Shown here in pieces: positions 16,671-26,143 of a stretch of 64,000 nt of DNA. Made by a program: the position numbers and the translations under genes. The stretch's first letter is position 1; every line of letters begins with the position of its first letter. The stretch is from Vibrio tritonius (GTDB lineage Bacteria > Pseudomonadota > Gammaproteobacteria > Enterobacterales > Vibrionaceae), in NCBI RefSeq assembly GCF_001547935.1, contig NZ_AP014636.1, positions 62,001 through 126,000 on the forward strand, given 5' to 3'. Below the pieces are notes generated by a model, which did no database searches, was not told the origin of the DNA, and saw only the letters and a list, made by a program, of their open reading frames with translations.

Positions 16671-17582
16671 ATGCGACGTAAATTACTGTTATTCGTCAGT
16701 TTAGTGTTGTGCAGTAGTGCATCGTCATCCTGGGCGGCTACCTTCAATTTGCCGCCCAAAGGAAGTCGGATGGTGGGTGGATTGCAATATCATGTGGTGA
16801 AACCTCATGAAACTATGGCTCAGATTGCTAAACAGTATGATGTGGGTTTTTTGGCGCTTATGGCTGCTAATAAAGGCGTGGACCCATTTTTGCCCCAAGA
16901 AGACTATGTGTTGACCATTCCATCGCAAATTATTTTACCTAATGCTCCGTATCAAGGCATTGTGGTTAACTTGGCAGAATTGCGCTTGTATTACTTTGAA
17001 CCCGCTCGTGGAGTGGTGCATATTTTCCCTGTGGGTATTGGTCGTATCGGGCGGGATACACCAGAAATGGAGACATCGATTAGCCAAAAACGTCCTCATC
17101 CTACTTGGACTCCTCCTCAGTCGATTCGTAATGAATATCGAAAGCAGGGTAAAGAACTTCCTGCGGTGGTGCCAGCAGGTCCAAATAACCCACTTGGAGA
17201 CTATGCGCTTCGTTTGGCTTATGGTCATGGAGAGTACCTTATTCATGGAACCAACAAAGATTTTGGGATTGGTTTACGGGTCAGCTCTGGATGTATTCGC
17301 ATGGAGCCTAAAGACATTGATTGGCTGTTTCATCATGTGAAGACTGGCTTAAAAGTGAATATTATTAATGAACCGATCAAAGTGACATTAGAGCCTGATC
17401 GCAGTGTTTATGTTGAAGCCCACGAACCGTTAACTCGCAGCAACGGTGTTAAGAAAAAACTGGTTGTACCGATGGAGCTTGGTTGGTGGCTTGATGAATT
17501 TGGTTTATCGGATGCAAAAGCAGAGGCCGTCATTAAAGCGCAAAATGGCGTACCAGTAATGGTGGCGGCAACGGAGCGCTAG
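16671..17582 (+). CDS. L,D-transpeptidase with LysM domain (ErfK/YbiS/YcfS type)
   Basis: This 303-residue periplasmic enzyme has a signal peptide (cleavage near SSWAA, about residue 23). A LysM-like peptidoglycan-binding stretch follows (about 40-84) and then a YkuD catalytic domain (about 96-235). The catalytic signature is complete: IHGT (His192) and VSSGCIRM (Cys208). Such enzymes attach Braun lipoprotein to meso-diaminopimelate or make 3-3 crosslinks. The gene converges on an Lpp-type lipoprotein gene 65 bp away, which strongly suggests Lpp as its substrate. Confidence 0.9.
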   Translation: MRRKLLLFVSLVLCSSASSSWAATFNLPPKGSRMVGGLQYHVVKPHETMAQIAKQYDVGFLALMAANKGVDPFLPQEDYVLTIPSQIILPNAPYQGIVVNLAELRLYYFEPARGVVHIFPVGIGRIGRDTPEMETSISQKRPHPTWTPPQSIRNEYRKQGKELPAVVPAGPNNPLGDYALRLAYGHGEYLIHGTNKDFGIGLRVSSGCIRMEPKDIDWLFHHVKTGLKVNIINEPIKVTLEPDRSVYVEAHEPLTRSNGVKKKLVVPMELGWWLDEFGLSDAKAEAVIKAQNGVPVMVAATER

Positions 17583-17602
17583 CTTTGTGAATAACGAACA
17601 AT

Positions 17603-17634
17603 AAAAAAGAGTCAGCATTGCTGACTCTTTTTTA
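17603..17634. terminator. bidirectional intrinsic terminator
   Basis: The stem AAAGAGTCAGCA/TGCTGACTCTTT has A-rich and T-rich flanks on both sides. It serves the convergent L,D-transpeptidase and lpp genes. Confidence 0.9.
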
Positions 17635-17647
17635 TAAAACTAATGAC

Positions 17648-17917
17648 TTACTTGGTGTAAGACTGTGCGATGTTATCGATGCGTTCGTTAGCACGAGCGG
17701 CTTCTTCTTGGGCTGCGGTTGCTGCATCAGAAGCTTGGTTTGCTTTAGAAGCTAAAGCAGCGTGTTCACTTTTCAATGACGCGACTTCATCGTTAAGCTG
17801 GCTTACTTGATTACTCAGCTCGTCCAATTTTGCAGTGGTTGCTGAATCTGGTCCAGACGCACAACCGGCCAGTAGAAGAACCGATGACGTTGCAGCTGCC
17901 AGTAACATCTTGTTCAT
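17648..17917 (-). CDS. lpp: major outer membrane (Braun) lipoprotein Lpp
   Basis: This is an 89-residue lipoprotein. It has a lipobox LLAGC with the acylated Cys about residue 19, followed by a heptad-repeat coiled coil (TTAKLDELSNQVSQLNDEVA and onward). It ends in SYTK, whose C-terminal Lys can be linked to peptidoglycan. It tethers outer membrane to cell wall as a trimer. The ATG at 17917 has a perfect AAGGAG Shine-Dalgarno 7 bp upstream; the frame extends to 17974 but without support. The neighbouring L,D-transpeptidase is the likely linking enzyme. Confidence 0.93.
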   Translation of the reverse strand: MNKMLLAAATSSVLLLAGCASGPDSATTAKLDELSNQVSQLNDEVASLKSEHAALASKANQASDAATAAQEEAARANERIDNIAQSYTK

Positions 17918-18342
17918 ATTGAACTCCTTGATAGGTGGTTTTTTTCCAAAAGCCCTATATCTTTCTTTTCGCAATATAGTGACGAATTAAGTGTAGTGCC
18001 AATTTTAAGTGACCCGTTAAGGGATACGTCAAAATAACCCAAAAATTTTATCAATAAAACAATTAATTGTCGTGTGCCGAGTGCAAAAACTCAGAAGTGA
18101 GTAATGAATCAAGTTGAGTGAGTCATTTATTTCCAGATGCCATTTCTGCGAGTCCGCGTTCAGCATTTGCCTAAATGATTTACATTGATGAGCAGCTATT
18201 TAGAAAATCAGAATATCCATGATGGAATATTTCCGATCTTTTCTATGCTTAAAAAGGCAAATCGCGGTAATATACGCTGTTTTTGATAGCAACCCCTCTC
18301 TGCCAATAATAAGGTGGCAGTAATACGTAATTGGAGAATCCT
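17918..18342. other. intergenic region between lpp and the helicase gene
   Basis: About 425 bp between divergent genes. It holds the lpp promoter region and a long, AT-rich leader of the helicase gene. A small CTGCCA/TGGCAG hairpin lies about 20 bp before the helicase start. Long leaders are common for cold-induced RNA helicase genes, but no specific element was recognised. Confidence 0.4.
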
Positions 18343-19671
18343 TTGCAGTTTAATGAATTAGGCTTAGATAACCGTCTATTGAAGAACTTAGCCCACTACA
18401 ACTTCAAGCAAGCGACTGATATTCAGAAGCAAGCTATTCCGTACGCGATTTTGGGCAAAGATTTGTTAGCATCTTCAAAAACGGGGTCAGGTAAAACACT
18501 GGCTTTCTTGCTACCTATGCTGCACAAGTCACTAAAAAATAAAGCGTTATCAGCAAAAGATCCGCGCGGTTTGATCCTGGTGCCGACGCGCGAGTTGGCG
18601 AAGCAAGTGTATGGCGAATTACGCTCTATGCTGGCGGGGATGAGCTACAGTGCGACATTAATTACTGGTGGTGAGAACTTTAACGACCAAGTAAAAGCGT
18701 TGCGTCGTTACCCACGTTTTATCGTGGCAACGCCAGGACGTCTTGCGGATCACCTTGATCATCGTTCCCTATTTTTAGATGGATTAGAGACTCTCGTTCT
18801 CGATGAAGCCGACCGTATGCTGGATTTAGGTTTCGCTCCTCAGTTACGTCGCATTCATAATGCTGCCAAGCATCGTCGTCGCCAAACGTTGATGTTCTCA
18901 GCAACCTTGGATCACGGGCAAGTGAATGATATCGCGTCAGAAATGTTGAACGATCCACGTAGCATTTCGATTGGCGTCTCAAATGAAGTTCACACTGATA
19001 TCACGCAGCGCTTCTATTTGTGTGACCATTTAGATCATAAAGAAGCGATTTTGGACCGTTTGATTGAACAAGAAGATTATCGCCAATTGATTATCTTTAC
19101 TGCGACTCGTGCAGATACGGAGCGTTTAACCAAAAAATTGAATGAACGTAAACTTAAAGTGGTGGCACTCAGTGGTGATCTGAACCAATCTCAGCGTAAC
19201 ACCATTATGAGCCAGTTTGAGCGAGTGGTGTTTAAGATTCTAGTGACAACCGATGTGGCTTCACGTGGTTTGGATATCTCTAACGTAACCCACGTGATTA
19301 ACTTTGATATGCCAAAACATACCGAAGAATATGTGCATCGTGTTGGTCGTACTGGTCGAGCTGGGGCAAAAGGTGATGCGATTTCTTTAGTTGGCCCTAA
19401 AGATTGGGACAGCTTTAAACGTGTTGAGCGTTACCTTCGCCAAGACATGCGGTTTGATGTATTAGAAGGCTTAGAGGGTAAATTTAAAGGTATTAAACCT
19501 CGTAAGCCAGTAAACAAGAAAGCGAAACCTAAATATAACGCCAAACCTAAAGCGAAGACAGCAGCACCAAAACAAGCGAAGCGTGATAAGAGCTTTTATC
19601 AAAATGTCGCGGTGGGAGATAATGTCTTTATTCCGAAGAAGAAAGTTGCCCCGAAAGTGGATGATGAGTAA
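18343..19671 (+). CDS. DEAD-box ATP-dependent RNA helicase
   Basis: The 442-residue helicase has the motifs in order: Q-motif region (NFKQATDIQKQAI), KTGSGKT (I), PTRELA (Ia), LDEADRMLD (II), FSATL (III), IFTATRAD (IV), TDVASRGLD (V) and HRVGRTGR (VI). A Lys/Ala/Pro-rich basic tail follows from about residue 385 and probably binds RNA. It is closest to the SrmB/RhlE-like group used in ribosome assembly. The start is taken as TTG at 18343 because GGAG lies 6 bp before it and related proteins begin MQFxxLGLDNRLLKNL; an in-frame TTG at 18331 is less likely. Confidence 0.9.
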   Translation: MQFNELGLDNRLLKNLAHYNFKQATDIQKQAIPYAILGKDLLASSKTGSGKTLAFLLPMLHKSLKNKALSAKDPRGLILVPTRELAKQVYGELRSMLAGMSYSATLITGGENFNDQVKALRRYPRFIVATPGRLADHLDHRSLFLDGLETLVLDEADRMLDLGFAPQLRRIHNAAKHRRRQTLMFSATLDHGQVNDIASEMLNDPRSISIGVSNEVHTDITQRFYLCDHLDHKEAILDRLIEQEDYRQLIIFTATRADTERLTKKLNERKLKVVALSGDLNQSQRNTIMSQFERVVFKILVTTDVASRGLDISNVTHVINFDMPKHTEEYVHRVGRTGRAGAKGDAISLVGPKDWDSFKRVERYLRQDMRFDVLEGLEGKFKGIKPRKPVNKKAKPKYNAKPKAKTAAPKQAKRDKSFYQNVAVGDNVFIPKKKVAPKVDDE

Positions 19672-19712
19672 TCACGTCGGTTATCCGTGTTATTGAAGTA
19701 ACATCAAAAGAC

Positions 19713-19738
19713 AAAAAGGCAGCTTACGCTGCCTTTTT
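19713..19738. terminator. intrinsic terminator
   Basis: The stem AAAAAGGCAGC/GCTGCCTTTTT with a TTAC loop lies after the helicase stop. It also lies 3' of the convergent chemoreceptor gene, so it probably serves both. Confidence 0.88.
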
Positions 19739-19796
19739 CATTTCTGTTGTTACCGATAGGCTGAACCTAGGTTCTCACTGAATCTCAGCGTTATAC

Positions 19797-21437
19797 CTAC
19801 ACTTTAAAGTAACTCAGTTCCTGCTTCTGTTGTTCAGCTAAGCTAGACAACTCTTGGCTTGCTGCAGCAGATTGAGTAATACCTGTCACATTTTGGCTAA
19901 CTAACTCGTACATGTTGCTTAAGTTACGGTTGATGTCACCAGTCACTTGGCTTTGCTCTTCTGCAGCACTCGCCACTTCAGTGTTCATCACACTTAAATC
20001 TTGGATCGATTGGTTGATAGAATCTAATGATTGGCTCAACTGTGTGGCGAGATCTTGGTTGTCTTGCAACGTATTTAAGCTCGACATCACGCTATCATTC
20101 GCTGCACCCGATTGAGATTGCAGCTCTTCAATAATCGCTTGGATCTCTTTGGTTGAGTCTTGAGTACGCGCTGCCAACATTCGCACCTCATCGGCTACCA
20201 CGGCAAATCCACGCCCTGTTTCACCAGCGCGAGCCGCTTCAATTGCTGCGTTAAGCGCCAGAAGGTTGGTCTGTTCTGAAATGCCTTGAATCACTTCAAT
20301 CACCTGACCAATTTTTTCCGATTGGACTTTTAAGCTATTAACTACATCAGCAGCGACACTGAGTTGGTCCACCATTTTGCCGTTGGCGCGATGACTTTGT
20401 TCAAACATCGATAAGCTTTGTATCGTTAACTCTTTTGCTTGTTGTGCCGCTTGATCAGCTTGATGTGCATTATGCGTTACGGTAGTGGCAGCCCCCTCAA
20501 GTTGATTAACAGCAGAGGCAACTTGTTCTACTTCTTGGCGCTCTTGGTCTGAGTTGACCGTTGATTGTGTCATTACGGCGGCTAGCTCTGTTGCAGCAGA
20601 AGCCACATCTGTACTAATCCTTACCAGAGAACCTACGGTATTTCTTAGTTGCTCAATCGTGATGTTCACATCACGTGATAGGTCAGCGATTTCGTTGTTG
20701 CCATGCACTTCTGCTTTTTCGAGTAAATTGCCTGAAGCGACATTACGCATGGTTTGTTGCAATTGGCGAATGGGTTTGACAATAACACCCGCCAAAATCC
20801 AACTGGAAATCGCGGCGAGTATCAAAATAACGATTAAGCCGATAATACTGCTTTGCATAACTGCAGAGTGACGTTGACCGTTACGTTCCATATTCTCAAG
20901 TGCGATATTGTTGAGTTTGGTTGAGAGCGCATTAATTGCTGCCACCATATCTTGGCCTTCTTTACGATACAAAGCGGAAGCTTGCTCATAGCGTTGGTCG
21001 AAAGCCGCATCGGTGGTGTTGTTATGCTTGAATTGCAGCAAAGGAATCATGGTTTCTATGGAATAGTTCACATATTCGTTCATTGCACCGCGCAAAGTGT
21101 CCACTTGTGGAGATAACTCAGATACGTCATTAAGCGATGTAAGATACTGATTATTCTGAGCTTGCTTTTCCTGAAGTGAAGACTTTAGTTCTGCAACATC
21201 TTGCGCACGAAACAAGCTGTATATCGCCTTGATTCTCATACCGTAAGTATTGTCTATAATCTTAATGACTTCTTCTTTATGACGAATTAAATCTTGAGTT
21301 GACTTTGATACGTCATGAAACGCGTCCTTTAACGTCGAAGTGCTGTAGGTAATACCGATGATGAGTAGCAGCATCGTGATAAATACCGGCACTACGACTT
21401 GTAACTTGATAGACAAGTTACTGAGTAACTGGCGCAT
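19797..21437 (-). CDS. methyl-accepting chemotaxis protein
   Basis: This 546-residue chemoreceptor has an N-terminal membrane helix (about 10-32), a four-helix-bundle-like periplasmic domain (about 33-190) and a second membrane helix (about 198-220). A HAMP domain and a long signalling coiled coil follow. The signalling hairpin [19 protein letters not shown]...[10 protein letters not shown] is intact, so it should couple to CheA/CheW. The ligand is unknown. The ATG at 21437 has AAAGGA upstream; the frame extends to 21497 but runs into a repeat element, so that start is rejected. Confidence 0.92.
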   Translation of the reverse strand: MRQLLSNLSIKLQVVVPVFITMLLLIIGITYSTSTLKDAFHDVSKSTQDLIRHKEEVIKIIDNTYGMRIKAIYSLFRAQDVAELKSSLQEKQAQNNQYLTSLNDVSELSPQVDTLRGAMNEYVNYSIETMIPLLQFKHNNTTDAAFDQRYEQASALYRKEGQDMVAAINALSTKLNNIALENMERNGQRHSAVMQSSIIGLIVILILAAISSWILAGVIVKPIRQLQQTMRNVASGNLLEKAEVHGNNEIADLSRDVNITIEQLRNTVGSLVRISTDVASAATELAAVMTQSTVNSDQERQEVEQVASAVNQLEGAATTVTHNAHQADQAAQQAKELTIQSLSMFEQSHRANGKMVDQLSVAADVVNSLKVQSEKIGQVIEVIQGISEQTNLLALNAAIEAARAGETGRGFAVVADEVRMLAARTQDSTKEIQAIIEELQSQSGAANDSVMSSLNTLQDNQDLATQLSQSLDSINQSIQDLSVMNTEVASAAEEQSQVTGDINRNLSNMYELVSQNVTGITQSAAASQELSSLAEQQKQELSYFKV

Positions 21438-21488
21438 AAAGTGATCCTTTTCCCTTTGACATGGAACTGTAATGAAAATGAATATTAA

Positions 21489-21754
21489 TATACCCAAATG
21501 ACCTCAAGATGCAGAATTCAGAGCTTCATCAACGAGCCCAGGTCAAGCTCAATGACGGAAGGAATGGTTACTCCCTTTCAACGTCATTGGGCGCAGAAAT
21601 GGGCTTGTTGATGAGCTCCCAAAGGGCGAGTTGTATTCGCTCCTATGCTGCGTTACCGATTTTCTACGTAGAATGACTATGTATTCAAATCGGTGCCTTG
21701 CCTATGAGCGAATACATTCTCGCTGAAACAGTATCTTGAGGTTACTTGGGTATA
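21489..21754 (-). repeat. palindromic intergenic element, copy C (full length)
   Basis: This 266-bp element is in the same orientation as copy B: it begins TATACCCAAATGACCTCAAG and ends CTTGAGGTTACTTGGGTATA. It lies directly upstream of the chemoreceptor gene, within about 50 bp of its start codon, so it may carry or displace promoter sequence. Confidence 0.9.
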
Positions 21755-21987
21755 ACGAAAATAGCGCTAAATAATAACGGTTATTAATCGGATTTCAACG
21801 CAATTTTTCAATTCGTTATAACATTAGATTATATACTCTAACCATGCTCACAAATCACTAATAATCAAGATGTTGAAATAATAGTTATATTAGCTATAGG
21901 TAATGTAAGTCGAATTTTATAGGTGTTTTTATTCATATCGAGGGGGACATATTCTCTCAATATGAGGATGATAAATAAAATTCACAA

Positions 21988-22027
21988 TTGTCATATAGGG
22001 TTCAATTTTCTGAAACATAACTGTCAT
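21988..22027 (+). promoter_or_regulatory. Pho box array upstream of pstS
   Basis: CTGAAAC-ATAA-CTGTCAT (22010-22027) matches the PhoB box layout of two 7-bp direct repeats 11 bp apart. TTGTCAT at 21988 lies exactly 33 bp (three repeats) upstream of the last half-site, with a weak GGTTCAA in phase at 21999. This predicts PhoB activation of the pst operon under phosphate starvation. The rest of the 340-bp region upstream shows nothing else clear. Confidence 0.78.
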
Positions 22028-22094
22028 ATTTCACCCCTAAAGTGGGCATCGTTGATTAAGACAACGGCGTATAGCCTCTTAAAGGAAACATGTG

Positions 22095-22916
22095 ATGAAA
22101 AAAACGGTATTCGGTGCTATTGCTCTATTGGGCGCACTTGCTTTTAATCCTGCATCAGCAAACGAAACTATCTCTGCAGTCGGTTCTAGCAGCGTGACTC
22201 CTCTTATGGAGTACTTTGCAGAAACGTACATGAAATCTCATCCTAAAGTGTTTATCGAAGTTCAAGGCCCGGGTTCATCTGCGGGTATCAAAGCGGCTAA
22301 AAACGAAAGTGCCGACATCGGCATGTCTTCTCGTGGATTAAAAGCCTCTGAAAAAGAAACTAACCTTGTTGAAGAGACGATTGCTCGTGACGGTATTGCA
22401 GTTGTAGTTCACCCTAGCAACAAAATTAAGGGGCTAACTGCTGAGCAAATCTCTGAAATCTATAAAGGTAAAATCTCCAACTGGAGCCAAGTGGGCGGCG
22501 AAAACAAACCTATCGTTGCTATCACTCGTGATACGGCTTCCGGTACTCGTGGTGCGTTTGAAGAAATTTTGGAATTAAAACGCAAAGTGAATGGCATGAC
22601 TGTTTCTGCAATTTCGCAACGCGCTCAAGTGGCGAACGGTAACGGTGGCCTAAAAACAATGGTGGCATCTAACCCTTACGCTATTGGTTATATTTCACTA
22701 GGCTCAGTTGACAAGTCGGTTCATGCATTGGCGGTTGACGGTGTGGAAGCAAGTGTTGCTAATGTGAAGAACGATACCTACAAAGTAGCTCGTCCTTTCC
22801 TAGTGCTTTACAAAAAAGGTAAACCTTCTGCTGAAGCGCAAAAATTCCTAGATTGGATGCTAACACACGATGCTCAAGCGATTGTTAAACAACATGGCTA
22901 CATCGACATCCACTAA
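22095..22916 (+). CDS. pstS: phosphate ABC transporter substrate-binding protein PstS
   Basis: The 273-residue periplasmic protein has a signal peptide ending at NPASA. It is of the short PstS type, with the phosphate-binding loops AVGSSSVTPL, GPGSSAGI and RDTASGTRGAFEE. It binds inorganic phosphate and delivers it to PstC/PstA. The ATG at 22095 is used (GTG three bases earlier is possible), with AAAGGA upstream. It is the first gene of pstSCAB and is followed by its own terminator-like hairpin. No phoU follows pstB in this window. Confidence 0.92.
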   Translation: MKKTVFGAIALLGALAFNPASANETISAVGSSSVTPLMEYFAETYMKSHPKVFIEVQGPGSSAGIKAAKNESADIGMSSRGLKASEKETNLVEETIARDGIAVVVHPSNKIKGLTAEQISEIYKGKISNWSQVGGENKPIVAITRDTASGTRGAFEEILELKRKVNGMTVSAISQRAQVANGNGGLKTMVASNPYAIGYISLGSVDKSVHALAVDGVEASVANVKNDTYKVARPFLVLYKKGKPSAEAQKFLDWMLTHDAQAIVKQHGYIDIH

Positions 22917-22931
22917 TTAAATGACTTTTTT

Positions 22932-22960
22932 GCTCAGCCTAAATTTGGGCTGAGCTTTTT
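22932..22960 (+). terminator. intra-operon terminator after pstS
   Basis: GCTCAGCCT/GGGCTGAGC with an AAATTT loop is followed by TTTTTGTT. It lies inside the pst operon and probably lets only part of transcription continue, so the binding protein is made in excess over the permease. Confidence 0.8.
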
Positions 22961-22995
22961 GTTCTCACTATTTTAACTATAGTTGAGTATTGAAT

Positions 22996-23928
22996 ATGAC
23001 CATCGCAAACAATAGTGAAAAGCTTATGACTGGTGAAAAAGCACCTATCGTTCCATCAGGCCTGCGAGCAAAAAAACGCATTGATTGGAAAGAACGAATT
23101 TTCCACGGTTTGTTTCTAACCAGTGCCGTGATTGGCATCGTTTCCTTGGCCGTTATTGCCTACTTTATTATTCGCGAAAGCCTTCCAGCATTTAAAGAAG
23201 CCGGAATTACAGGCATCGTATTGGGTGAAGAGTGGCTCCCTCCTGCATTGTATGGTGTCGCAACCATGATTGTTGCGTCCGTTGTTTCGACGTTTGGCGC
23301 TGTTGTTTTAGGCGTGCCGATTGGCGTGTTAACAGCGGTATTTATCGCTGAGATTGCACCTAAACGCGTAGCGGATATTATTCGTCCTGCAGTTGAATTG
23401 CTGGCGGGGATTCCGTCGGTTGTTTATGGCTTCTTCGGTTTGGTCATTATCGTTCCTTTGATTCAGCAAGTATTTGATGTACCAGCGGGTAACACTATAT
23501 TGGCTGGTATCGTTGTGCTTGGAGTGATGATTTTACCAACAGTGATTACGGTTTCTGAAACGTCTATTCGCGCTGTGCCTGCCGCTTATCGTGAAGGATC
23601 GCTTGCGTTAGGCGCATCGAAAATCTATACCATTTTCAAATTGCTTGTACCAGCTGCTCGCTCTGGGATCATGACAGCTGTGATTCTAGGTATTGGACGC
23701 GCGTTGGGGGAAACCATGGCGATTATCATGGTTATGGGGAATGCACCTGCAATGCCACAAGGCATTTTGGATTCGGCACGTACCTTAACTGCCAATATTG
23801 CGATTGAAATGTCATACGCTAGCGGCGTGCATGCTAATGCACTCTACGCCACCGGTGTTGTGCTGCTGGTATTTATTATGATGCTGAATGCTGCGTTGTT
23901 GTATTTGAATCGTGAGAAAGCGAGGTAA
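22996..23928 (+). CDS. pstC: phosphate ABC transporter permease PstC
   Basis: This 310-residue inner-membrane permease has six predicted transmembrane segments. The ABC-permease coupling loop reads [22 protein letters not shown], and LAGIPSVVYGFFGL is typical of PstC. It pairs with PstA to form the phosphate channel. The ATG at 22996 is preferred over a TTG two codons earlier. Confidence 0.93.
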   Translation: MTIANNSEKLMTGEKAPIVPSGLRAKKRIDWKERIFHGLFLTSAVIGIVSLAVIAYFIIRESLPAFKEAGITGIVLGEEWLPPALYGVATMIVASVVSTFGAVVLGVPIGVLTAVFIAEIAPKRVADIIRPAVELLAGIPSVVYGFFGLVIIVPLIQQVFDVPAGNTILAGIVVLGVMILPTVITVSETSIRAVPAAYREGSLALGASKIYTIFKLLVPAARSGIMTAVILGIGRALGETMAIIMVMGNAPAMPQGILDSARTLTANIAIEMSYASGVHANALYATGVVLLVFIMMLNAALLYLNREKAR

Positions 23929-23933
23929 TTGGT

Positions 23934-24797
23934 ATGGATCGCGCAAAATTAAAACAAGCTCGTAAGAACAAAGATACATTGCTAAATGCTCTTATCTGGC
24001 TTTCTGCCGCACTTACCGTTGGCTTTTTATTCTGGATTATTTGGTACATTCTCTCTAACGGTTTGCGTTTTGTCGATTGGCACTTTATCAGTGACAACTA
24101 CACTCGTACTGGCGATGAACACGGTATTTTCCCAATGATTGTCTCCACCATTTACATGGTGATTGCATCGATTGCTGTGGCTGCTCCGTTAGGAATTATG
24201 ACCGCTATTTACCTGACTGAGTATGCGAAAGTCGGCAGTAAATTGGTTAAAGTGATTCGTTTTTGTACTGAGTCACTTGCTGGTATACCTTCGATCATCT
24301 TTGGTCTGTTTGGTATGACTTTCTTTGTGGTTATCTTAGGTTTTGGCTTCTCGATTTTATCGGGCGCACTGACATTGAGTATTTTGATTCTTCCGGTCAT
24401 CATTCGCACCACGGAAGAGGCATTAATGTCGGTTCCACACACCTATCGAGAAGGCTCATATGGTTTAGGTGCTTCAAAAATCTATACTATTTGGCGTTTG
24501 ATTCTACCAAGTGCGATGCCAGGGATTCTAACTTCTGTTATTTTGAGTATCGGTCGTGTGATCGGTGAATCTGCTCCGGTCTTTTTGACCGCAGGTATGG
24601 TGGCACGTATTCCAGACTCTTTAATGGACTCTGGTCGTACACTCACGGTTCACCTGTACAAGCTGACCACGGAGCTTTTTACCGTGGAAGAGTGGAACCA
24701 AGCTTATGGTACGGCAACGGTGCTGATTGTGGTGGTGTTACTGATTAATATGATCACCAAATTCATCGCAAGTCGTTTCAATTCTGCAACTTACTAA
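23934..24797 (+). CDS. pstA: phosphate ABC transporter permease PstA
   Basis: The 287-residue partner permease of PstC has six membrane segments, the segment [16 protein letters not shown] and the coupling loop [22 protein letters not shown]. It starts 5 bp after the pstC stop with GAGGT upstream. Confidence 0.93.
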   Translation: MDRAKLKQARKNKDTLLNALIWLSAALTVGFLFWIIWYILSNGLRFVDWHFISDNYTRTGDEHGIFPMIVSTIYMVIASIAVAAPLGIMTAIYLTEYAKVGSKLVKVIRFCTESLAGIPSIIFGLFGMTFFVVILGFGFSILSGALTLSILILPVIIRTTEEALMSVPHTYREGSYGLGASKIYTIWRLILPSAMPGILTSVILSIGRVIGESAPVFLTAGMVARIPDSLMDSGRTLTVHLYKLTTELFTVEEWNQAYGTATVLIVVVLLINMITKFIASRFNSATY

Positions 24798-24835
24798 TCA
24801 CGCAGCGTACTAGACCGAATTTAGAGATAAAAACA

Positions 24836-25585
24836 ATGAACAAATTTAGCATCGAAAAATTGAATCTATTTTATGGCGAGAATCAGGCTCTTAAGTCGAT
24901 TGAGCTGGCGATTCCTACTCAACAAGTAACGGCACTTATCGGCCCATCTGGTTGTGGTAAATCAACATTATTGCGTTGTTTGAACCGTATGAACGACTTG
25001 ATTGAGGGCGTTCGCATTACCGGTAAAGTGGCGATGGATGGTGAAGACATCTATGGCGATGTGGATGTCGCAGACCTGCGAATCAAAGTGGGCATGGTAT
25101 TCCAAAAACCAAACCCATTTCCGATGAGTATTTATGAGAACGTAGCCTATGGTTTACGTGCGCAAGGTATCAAAGATAAAAAACACATTGATGAAGTGGT
25201 TGAGCGTTCACTTCGTGGTGCTGCGCTGTGGGATGAAGTTAAAGATCGTTTGAAATCACATGCCTTTGGCTTGTCTGGTGGTCAACAGCAACGTCTGTGT
25301 ATCGCGCGTACTATCGCGATGGAACCTGAAGTGATTTTGATGGACGAACCGACCTCAGCACTAGACCCGATTGCGACCAATAAGATCGAAGATTTGATGG
25401 AAGAGTTGAAGAAAAACTACACCATTGTCATCGTGACACACTCAATGCAACAGGCTCGTCGTATTTCCGACCGTACCGCTTTCTTCCTTATGGGAGAGTT
25501 GGTTGAGCATGGTGAGACTGCGCAGATATTTAATGAACCGAAAGATGAACGTACTCGTGGTTACGTGAACGGTGATTTCGGTTAA
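24836..25585 (+). CDS. pstB: phosphate ABC transporter ATPase PstB
   Basis: This 249-residue ATPase has Walker [11 protein letters not shown]-loop [12 protein letters not shown] (typical of PstB), signature LSGGQQQR, Walker [13 protein letters not shown] and the switch His in [10 protein letters not shown]. It powers PstCA. It is the last gene of the operon and is followed by a terminator at 25622. Confidence 0.95.
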   Translation: MNKFSIEKLNLFYGENQALKSIELAIPTQQVTALIGPSGCGKSTLLRCLNRMNDLIEGVRITGKVAMDGEDIYGDVDVADLRIKVGMVFQKPNPFPMSIYENVAYGLRAQGIKDKKHIDEVVERSLRGAALWDEVKDRLKSHAFGLSGGQQQRLCIARTIAMEPEVILMDEPTSALDPIATNKIEDLMEELKKNYTIVIVTHSMQQARRISDRTAFFLMGELVEHGETAQIFNEPKDERTRGYVNGDFG

Positions 25586-25621
25586 TAGGACGAATTATAA
25601 CTATAATGCGATGGTAAATTT

Positions 25622-25647
25622 GCCCCTCCAGTGTGAGGGGCTTTTTT
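25622..25647 (+). terminator. terminator of the pst operon
   Basis: GCCCCTC/GAGGGGC stem followed by six Ts, 37 bp after the pstB stop. Confidence 0.88.
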
Positions 25648-25723
25648 GTTTTTCTAACGAATTTTTAGATAAATAAAGAGATTAGGGAATTTTGTACCGC
25701 GGATTTGGTCTATATATTAGTAA

Positions 25724-25989
25724 TATACCCAAGTAACCTCAAGATGCGGTTTCAGCGAGAATGTATTCGCTCTTAGGCAAGGCACTGATTTGAATACATA
25801 GTTATTCTACGTAGAAAATCAGTAACGCAGCATAGGAGCGAATACAACTCGCCCCTTGGGAGCTCATCAACAAGCCCATTTCCGCGCCCAATTACGTTGA
25901 AAGGGAATAACCATTCCTTCCGTAATTGAGCTTGACCTGTGCTCGTTGATGAAGCTCTGAAGTCTGCATCTTGAGGTCATTTGGGTATA
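25724..25989 (+). repeat. palindromic intergenic element, copy D (full length)
   Basis: This 266-bp element begins TATACCCAAGTAACCTCAAG and ends CTTGAGGTCATTTGGGTATA, in the same orientation as copy A. The inner part contains CTACGTAGAAAATCAGTAAC and GCCCATTTCCGCGCCCAATT, shared by B and C as reverse complements. It fills most of the space between pstB and the sbmA-like gene. Confidence 0.9.
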
Positions 25990-26143
25990 TACGCTCAATG
26001 CCTTGGTTGTTTGTGCGAGTATTGCGGTATTTCATTCCGCTTAAAGTCATGTAAGGGCCAACAACCTGAGTGAGTTGAGTGTATGCGTTTAAGAAGGGAC
26101 TCTTTCTGAAGTTCTGTCATTTAACAATGAAGAGATCGATAAC

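Noticed and set aside
17995..18020. Minus-strand TTGGCACTACACTTAA as another sigma-54 promoter
   Set aside because: The base pair 10 positions after the GG is AA instead of GC, so the essential -12 element is missing.
21438..21497. Upstream extension of the chemoreceptor gene
   Set aside because: The extension runs into a dispersed repeat. The internal ATG at 21437 has a good AAAGGA and begins the normal cytoplasmic tail.
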